Positions 57,465-64,000 of a DNA stretch of 64,000 bases are shown one piece after another. The notes under the pieces are model-generated. The model did not search any database. It was not told where the DNA came from and was given only the letters and a program-made list of their open reading frames with translations. Position numbers and translations under genes: made by a program. The stretch is from Cystobasidium ongulense (lineage: Eukaryota; Basidiomycota; Cystobasidiomycetes; Cystobasidiales; Cystobasidiaceae), in contig BQUP01000007.1 in NCBI GenBank assembly GCA_022835595.1, forward strand, positions 372,001 to 436,000. The letters run 5' to 3'. How positions within the stretch are numbered: position 1 is the stretch's first letter; every line of letters starts with the position of its first letter.

Positions 57465-59135
57465 ATGGCCAGCTCACAGTCAGGCACATTCTCCACCGCG
57501 ACTCCGCATGACAAGTGAGTGAGGGCAGGATGGAAATGGCGTGGATCCAGCTTACACGTCACCCGCAGCCCATTCAAGCAGTCTCTAGCAGACGACAAGG
57601 TCTTTATCTCGTCCGAGCCTCTTGCTGCCCCATCCTCTGCAACCGTCCAGTCCACAGACCCCACTCTCCCAGCCGCCTCATCATCATCGTCATCCACCGT
57701 CGCATCTTCATCTGCCCAAGCAGGCCAGACCGCTGGCGACCTCGCTGCAAGAGCTCAAGCGTCCATCCAGAACACAAAGGAGTACCTACAGTCGACAGAG
57801 ACAAAGCCCAACCTCGCTGGAAACCTCGCTCCTGATAACAGCCCTCTTGCTCCTGAAACCGTGCCCGTGAGTCGTCATGCACTGACGCCATACTTGCGTG
57901 ACCAACGTAGAAACAATGACTGATTTACCCTTTTGCTTGATTACACAGGCCGGCACCGAGCATGTTACTTCGTTGATCTCAAATATCGGAGGTGCCATCG
58001 CATCTGCACCCGCAGCCGCTCTCGAAGCTCTATCACCCGTAGCTGCTTCCAAGGTTTCTGACGCAGCAGCAGCAGTCAACGCTCGTCTCCCCGCTTTGTC
58101 GCTAGCAGACGCACAAGCTACGGCTTCTGGACTCGCTAACAGAGCATACTCGGCTGTCCCTGAAGGAACTGCTGCCACTGTACAAAGCTACGTCGGTGCT
58201 GCTGTTCACAAGGCGCAAGAGGTTCTCCCACCTGCTCTTGGTGGCACGACAGTGAGCTTACTTTCTTGATCCCCCCTTTCGTTCCTCCTGGCTATTGATA
58301 CTGACTATATTTCCTCTGTCATAGACCACCGGTAACACCGGCTCAGGCGAATTAGCCAAACCACCTACTCAGCTCGCTTCAGAATACGGAACCGCAGCCT
58401 CTGAACAAGCCAAGGGTGGTAAGCAACTCTACCCAAGGCCTGTATTTGCAAGCAATTTAAACTGATTCTCATTCTTCTGCAGTCGCTGGCCAAGCTGCCG
58501 ACGTCATCTCTTCGTACACATCCGCTGCTGCAGAGAAGATCGCCGCTTTGACAGGTGCCGCACAGCAGAAGGCTGGCGAAGCCGCTACGGTTGCCTCGCA
58601 GACCGCCTCCGATGCTGCTGCTTCAGCTCAGCAAACTGCCTCCAATGCCGCTACCTCTGCCCAGCAGACAGCTTCCAATGTTGCCGGTGCAACCAGGCAG
58701 ACCGCCAACGACGCAGCCAACTCTGCATCTCAAACCGCCTCGAACGTGACTCAAGCTACAAGAGAGACCGCTGCTGGTGCGTCTCAGGCGACTCGCGAGA
58801 CCGCTAATACGTACTCGACCGCTGCTCAGGAGAAGGCTCAACAAGCTGCTTATGCTAGCCGAGAGACTGCCCAAGACTCGGCTTTCCAGAGCAACCAGTA
58901 TGCTTCTTCCACTCTCCCTCCCGGATACACCAGCACTACTGGCTCAAGTGGCCTAACTGGATCAGGTGCAACAACCGGTACCTACGGCACTACCGGAACT
59001 ACCGGTACCACAGTTGCTGGACAGGAAACTGCTGGACCAGGTGGCTACAGCTTTTCGAGGGAAGAGGGCATGACCGTCTCTGAAGACTTCCCAGGCTCAT
59101 CCAGCAACCAGATTGACCGAGTCAACCCCCAGTAA
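57465..59135 (+). CDS. Alanine-rich LEA-like 11-mer repeat protein
   Basis: About 465 residues, hydrophilic, with no signal peptide or TM. The middle part has long Ala-rich amphipathic helices (ISNIGGAIASAPAAALEALS, ANRAYSAVPEGTAATVQSYV). The last exon (from about 58483) contains at least eight tandem imperfect 11-residue units of the form QTASxAAxSAQ (DAAASAQQTASNAATSAQ...) and related RETAxxxSQAT units. The 11-mer pattern is shared by group 3 LEA proteins and by perilipin/synuclein-type lipid-surface helices. The C-terminus turns to Gly/Thr repeats (GTYGTTGTTGTTVAG) and an acidic end. Stress protection or lipid-droplet/membrane binding is inferred; nothing in the sequence decides. Five exons; exon 1 is about 50 nt. 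Confidence 0.8.
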
Positions 59136-59501
59136 AGGATGGACACAGACGCGGTATGAAACGAAGCAATATATATGTCCACCCGAAGTCTAGGCTATGC
59201 TCTCGTCTGCCCTTTTAGTGTAGAATTACGAAACTTTTCGGAAACGTTCTATCCTCGTGATGACCCTCGTTTTCACCTTTTGCAAGTAATGTAGCTTATA
59301 GACAGTCTCCAATCAACAATTGCATCAATTGCCTTGAGATGCTCCTCCTTGCCGTGTTGAACGGTGATCGACCTCGAGCTGCTTGCGACAAAGGCAGGTT
59401 ACGTTGAGCTCAGACGCAGACTACTACAAGTGAGAAAGCTTTGTATCTGTCCTGCGATGCATGGATCCGACCTGGAGCTGCAGACTTGCTACACGGAGTA
59501 G
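59136..59501. other. Intergenic, LEA-like / TTI1
   Basis: Nothing recognised in 366 bp apart from the probable TTI1 promoter. Confidence 0.35.
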
Positions 59502-62500
59502 ATGGCGTTCCAGCAGGTGAGCACCGAGGCAATGCGGCCAAAAAGTGAAGTCAAGTAGTGGCTGATGGAGACATCATGTAATGCAATTAGGTCAAGCCAC
59601 AGTGTGTAGCATTGCTACAGCATATCCAGCTGTCGAATCCGAGGAGTGTGCAAGAACTGCCTGGCCTGCTCGACTCGCTCGAGCGTACCCTGAAGGGCCT
59701 GCAGCGTCCATCAAGCCTGCACAATGCCACGCTTAGCCTACAACAACAGCAGCACCAGCAAGCGCAGCGGAAACAATTTCATCAATTAGCAAACTATGTC
59801 TTCTTTCCATTCTCTCAATTTCTCCAAGTGAATAGCATACAAATACTACGCTCAACACCAACACATCAAGCTGTTTTCGATGCTTTCCTAAGGACATTAA
59901 AGACTCTTATTGAGACTTTAGATTTCGAGAAAGCTATACTTGAACAGTTGTGGACTTTTATTGGACTGACTTTAGGTGGTCCTCTTGGTAACAAGACTTT
60001 TGAACATGCTTGGAGCGATACTGTTCGGAGGAGATTAGTGGAGATTTGGTCTACTATACTGAATAAGATATATGAAACTGGTCAGAACGATGAATTGGAA
60101 TTACCGGGTCCTATAGTCGCTCATACGTTAAACACGATCCTGCTCGTACTCGAAGATAAAGACACGGAACAAGATACTAAACTCTCATGCTTAGAATGTT
60201 TGAAAGTATTTATCAAGAATTACTTACAAGTTGAAGATAAAGTACCTCATTACCTGCCTGGTATAGTAAGTACTCTCGCAAAAGTAATTATCGCAAATCA
60301 GAAAAGTGGTAGAATTATAGTTGGAGCTTTGAAACCTTTATCGAATGCTATACAGGCTTCAATCAATGAAACGAGATGTGAGGCATTGGATCTGTACGAG
60401 GATACTTCGGCAATCAAGACAGAACCGAAAGTTACAAGTCTAGAGGAGTTATTTTCTAGTGCAGTGGCTGCTCAAGTGCAAGGTACTAGTGATTCTCCTG
60501 CTTCAGAAGAGGAAATACCTCAAGGTCCTTTTGGTGGGCCAAGAAGCGCGAAGGCAGCCAATGCGACAAGTACAGACGGAGGCAAGGCAAACACAACAGC
60601 CTCGACCGAGCCTGGAACTTCAAAGGCATGGCTCAAAGCGACATCCACCCAGCTTCAACGAGCCATACTGTCAATTCTACCCAACTTACGATATCATCAG
60701 AATGCAGAAGTCCGTCAGGCGTTAGTAGAACTTGCTTCTACGCAATTGAACTGCTGTTTCCGATCGTTACTACCAACTACATCGCGCTTGCTTTTGGAAG
60801 AACTTCTTGTATGTTCTAGAGATACCTGGGAACAGGTCTCGGAGACAGCTTCGCGAACTTTGCAGCGGTTGATCAAGGCAGATCATCAATTTTATAATCA
60901 AGAAAATACATGCAAGACACTAGTTGTCGATATAGCGAAAGAAGGCATTACAAGTTTACCTCATTCAATATTCACGAATGGTCTGGCGCATGAAGTCACG
61001 CTACAACGTCAGCTCAATCTCATTATAGCGTCTTTGCAATACGCTCCTGCTCTTGATGCAAGACAGCTTAAAATCGAAAGATGGAGCTTGAATCTCTTAC
61101 GAGCTGTTGAATTCGCGCCTATAGCGTCTACAAGCTCAGCACATCTGGACGAAACCTCAGCTTGGAAAAGGACAGACCCTTCTTCGTTACTACTTATGGA
61201 CCATATAGCTCAGCCCACATCAAAGCTCGTTCAGCCGATGGACGGCCAAAATACGCAATACGACAAGCATGTCCCACCCTTCCCACTGTTAAGATTGTCA
61301 AACGTAGCTCCAGGACATACAACTACCATCTTGCAAGAAGCTTTAAAAAGCTTACACAAGTTATCTGGTCTTTCTGTTATCTTGGAACATTTTCTTAGCG
61401 TAGCCGGATTTGCAGACACAGGCATGCCAGTAGGAGGAACGAGCACCGTCGCAAGTGCGCTTTGGATAGTACAGCAGATAATGTATGGTCTTGCTGAAGA
61501 TAAAGATGCCGAGTTGAAAAGCTGTAGCAGGGTCGTTGGCGAAGTGCCGGACGTAGCTTTGTCCTGGCTAAATCGAGATGATCTTGAAGAAATGGAAGAG
61601 AAAGTCCGACCTACAGAAACTGAAGAACGTATGGATGGTCGACAGACGCAAGCTGAAGCAGACGATATTGGCCCTGCTGAGATTCACTCTGGCTCGCTTA
61701 CGCTATCCGGACTTCTCGACGAAAACGCAAGTCGAGCAATTAGCAAATCATCGAAGAGTGTCCGACGTCCAACGTATGAGCTACAAGTATACTGTATGTG
61801 TCTACGCTTACTAGCAGTATCGGCCAAGCTTCTGCGGCAAGACTTCCAGAAACACATGATGCACGTCCTGTACCCTCTTCTCCGTGCCTTATGCCCTTCT
61901 TCCGAGACTCGAGTTGGGATCCTACAAGCACACGCGTATTGTGCTCTTCACCAGATTTCGGTATATATGGGCTACGAGACACCTTCAAAAATGCTAATTA
62001 AAAATGTGGATTATATCCTCAACTCCATCTCTGCTCATTTGAGAGGGACGACTACTCTATCGAATGGCGCACTCGATCCTCTCGCTCCGAATGTACTTGT
62101 CTCGGTCATTGAACTCGCTGGAGAAGATATACTCCCTTATTTGGGCGATGCTGTAGATGAAATATTCGATGCTCTTGATAGATGGCATGCATACGACCTT
62201 TTAGTATCTGAGCTTCTTCGAGTGTTGGATCGGCTAGTCAACGTATGCAATGCTGAGCCAACGGCTACGTCGTCAGCTGGAAACACAAAAGGTCGAGCTA
62301 TGGAAGAAGTGGCAAAAATGCAGCCTGATCCTACAAAGGACTTGCAAGCGTTCGAGCAATGGTTCACGTCAAGGCATGATGATAGACTTCGTTATAAAAG
62401 CGAGACAGAACGCTCCCTTCCTATAAAAACTGATGACCTACCTGAAACCAATCCAGAGAAGCCATTCAAGACCTTAATTCAAGACGACAACGAGGACGCA

Positions 62501-63250
62501 GCTCAGGACGCTGAAGATGAAGACGATGCGGTACCTACAGATGCGCCGGAGAAAGAAGAGGAGAAATTCCCACTCAGCAAGACGCAAGCTCTAGTCTTGG
62601 CTATTCTTCGTAAAGCGCTTTACTTCTTATCCCACTCATCCGCTTTTCTACGTGCAAGAGTGTTGGCTCTCATCACATCAAGTATACCAATACTAGCCGA
62701 TAGAACATCCGATTTCCTCCCTGAAATCCATCGATTTTGGCCTTATATACTGGCTAGATTAGACGATGGTTTCGAACGTAGTCCAGCATTCGTACTTCTC
62801 GAAGTCATGCGCTTACTTATTGCATTGATGAAATATCGCGGTGATTTTATGAATCGACGGATAGTCAAGGACGTTCTACCCCGCTTGAGAAATCTGGTAC
62901 AACGTCATAATTTTCAACCGACTACCAAGAACCAATTCACAAACGAGTACAGAACGCTTAGAGCGATACTTGAGCTTGTTACAGTCGCTCTGAGGGATGT
63001 ACCGGGTGTCTCAGGGCAGGATATGTGGACTATCGCAGTCCTGTTCAGGCCTTTTCTTTCGTCCTCTGTCGATCCAGAAATGCGGAAAGAAGCAAGAGGA
63101 CTATACCAAGCACTTGGGCAGCTGGATCCAGATCTAGTCTGGCTGGTTCTGAATAGCGGACTAGGGCAAGTTCAAAACTTGTCAGTACTTACAGTACCAG
63201 CTTGGCAAGCCGATGACTCTGAGATCTGTACCTTGCTCGAAGTGTTATAA
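59502..63250 (+). CDS. TTI1: TTI1, TEL2-interacting protein 1 (HEAT repeats)
   Basis: Scaffold of the TEL2-TTI1-TTI2 co-chaperone that stabilises PI3K-like kinases (TOR, ATM, ATR). A 15-nt first exon (MAFQQ, 59502-59516) and a 74-nt intron lead to VKPQCVALLQHIQLSN in one 3.66-kb exon; without the first exon the only start is the CTG/TTG-rich LLQHIQ region, so the small exon is preferred. Helical HEAT repeats run throughout. Family blocks include LANYVFFPFSQFLQ, LEQLWTFIGLTLGGPLG, RLLAVSAKLLRQDFQKHMMH and ALVLAILRKALYFLSHSSAF. An acidic insert (DDNEDAAQDAEDEDDAVPTD) lies before the last repeats. Predicted length 1,224 residues, somewhat larger than the roughly 1,090 of the human protein. Confidence 0.85.
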
Positions 63251-63383
63251 GAGACAAATTGGACGGGCAAGCTGTTACCAAGCGAATCCTCTATCTTAAT
63301 TTGGTTGCAGTTGTATCTATAAAATGGGTATCCTGTTGTTGCTACTATTGAACGATGTGCATTGTAGAATTAAAATAGACTGA

Positions 63384-64000
63384 TCAAGCACTGTCGCTCT
63401 TGATCTGTAATTTCTTATTTCTGAGCAAGCAGAAATCACCATAGCTATTAAATCGACTGAACGTAGGCAGGCTGAAAGATCTCGTGGAGATAGGCGATTT
63501 TTCTGAGTCAAGATAGTCTTCGCAGAGTACTCTTTCCCATTTCTCGGGATTGAATAAAGGTTCTGCGCCCGTCTCTTTCCTTCGTTCTGGGAAATCTAGA
63601 TCGATAATATACGAACAATCTTCTTCTGAAACGTAACTATCCATCATTTCAATATTTTGATCATTGAAACCTTCAGGAGCTGTTCTGGCAATTTGCAATC
63701 GTTTCCGTAGACTTTTTCGACTTATAGCCACTTCATCTCTACGTTCTACGAAATGTTTAGGTAATTGAATACCTAAATCCGTCTTGATGAATTCTGTCCT
63801 CACCACATCAGGAACTAAGAAACTCGAAGGAAAGCGATACCATTCTGGACCGTAGCATAATGTAAGGTTCTTATTTCCTAAGATAGAAACGTCGATTTGT
63901 TCAGGTGAATGTTGGAAGTTTGTCAAGTTCAATGTAGGATAGTGTGCTGGATAGTTATATATTGCTAAGGCTGGAAGTTCCGAGTATTGGAAGTGGAGCA
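63384..64000 (-). CDS. ALG9: ALG9-like alpha-1,2-mannosyltransferase, C-terminal part
   Basis: ALG9 adds mannoses to the dolichol-linked N-glycan precursor in the ER lumen (GT22). The frame is open from the window edge and runs to the stop at 63384. It shows LTLCYGPEWYRFPSSFLVPD, corresponding to the highly conserved CVGKEWYRFPSSFFLP block, then VRTEFIKTDLGIQLPKHF, APEGFNDQNIEMMDSYV, DCSYIIDLDFPERR and LCEDYLDSEKSP, in the same order as ALG9. No intron is needed within this part. The catalytic N-terminus and most membrane segments lie outside the window. Confidence 0.88.
   Translation of the reverse strand, partial: LHFQYSELPALAIYNYPAHYPTLNLTNFQHSPEQIDVSILGNKNLTLCYGPEWYRFPSSFLVPDVVRTEFIKTDLGIQLPKHFVERRDEVAISRKSLRKRLQIARTAPEGFNDQNIEMMDSYVSEEDCSYIIDLDFPERRKETGAEPLFNPEKWERVLCEDYLDSEKSPISTRSFSLPTFSRFNSYGDFCLLRNKKLQIKSDSA

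Noticed and set aside
1-64000. CRISPR array, ribosomal RNA or riboswitch
   Set aside because: No regularly spaced direct repeats or conserved rRNA/riboswitch sequences were seen; the window is eukaryotic.

Overview
The window is nuclear DNA of a compact, intron-rich fungus, most likely a basidiomycete. The evidence is short introns (mostly 45-130 nt, often with CTRAC branch points near the acceptor), many exons per gene, genes on both strands about every 2 kb, and protein types such as fungal NAD-dependent glutamate dehydrogenase, xanthine dioxygenase, PEX5 and UTP6. I cannot name the species. No retroelement, transposase or CRISPR coding sequence was recognised.

Layout. Positions 1-9.9 kb, all minus strand: the start of an L-asparaginase, a secreted GH37 trehalase, a mitochondrial single-pass coiled-coil protein, and NAD-glutamate dehydrogenase. 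Positions 10.5-14.3 kb, plus: NIF3-like, ATG101 and an ER-type FKBP. Positions 14.4-18.3 kb: PEX5 (minus) and UTP6 (plus) share a 238-bp divergent promoter. Positions 18.7-28 kb: an amino acid/GABA-type permease (minus), a GT92-like glycosyltransferase and a ChaN/DUF399 protein (plus), and a membrane-anchored kelch protein (minus). Positions 28.6-38.4 kb: condensin SMC4 (minus), casein kinase 2 beta (plus), UDP-glucose 4-epimerase (minus). Positions 38.4-40.8 kb: a gene-poor stretch with an intron-containing tRNA-His gene, a degenerate inverted copy of it, and several fold-back repeats. Positions 40.8-47.4 kb: xanthine dioxygenase, RRP1, COP9 signalosome subunit 1 (minus), and an eIF2B-gamma-like gene that stops before the expected C-terminal domain. 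Positions 47.6-50.1 kb: an unidentified minus-strand multi-exon gene or recent pseudogene. Positions 51.2-64 kb: ferroportin, a CreB/UBP9-type deubiquitinase, an alanine-rich LEA-like repeat protein, TTI1, and the 3' part of ALG9 (minus).

Most genes are unrelated housekeeping functions, with no metabolic cluster. The most unusual signals are in gene structure: a 2-nt internal microexon in the epimerase, a 4-nt initiator exon in the asparaginase, a 14-nt exon leading up to the catalytic cysteine of the deubiquitinase, three GC-AG introns, and a 1.2-kb first intron in the permease. The hairpin-rich 2-kb intergenic block and the unidentified gene beside a truncated eIF2B-gamma are the best places to look for something undescribed. 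All splice sites were read by eye from frame continuity, consensus sites and family motifs; none is confirmed by transcript data.
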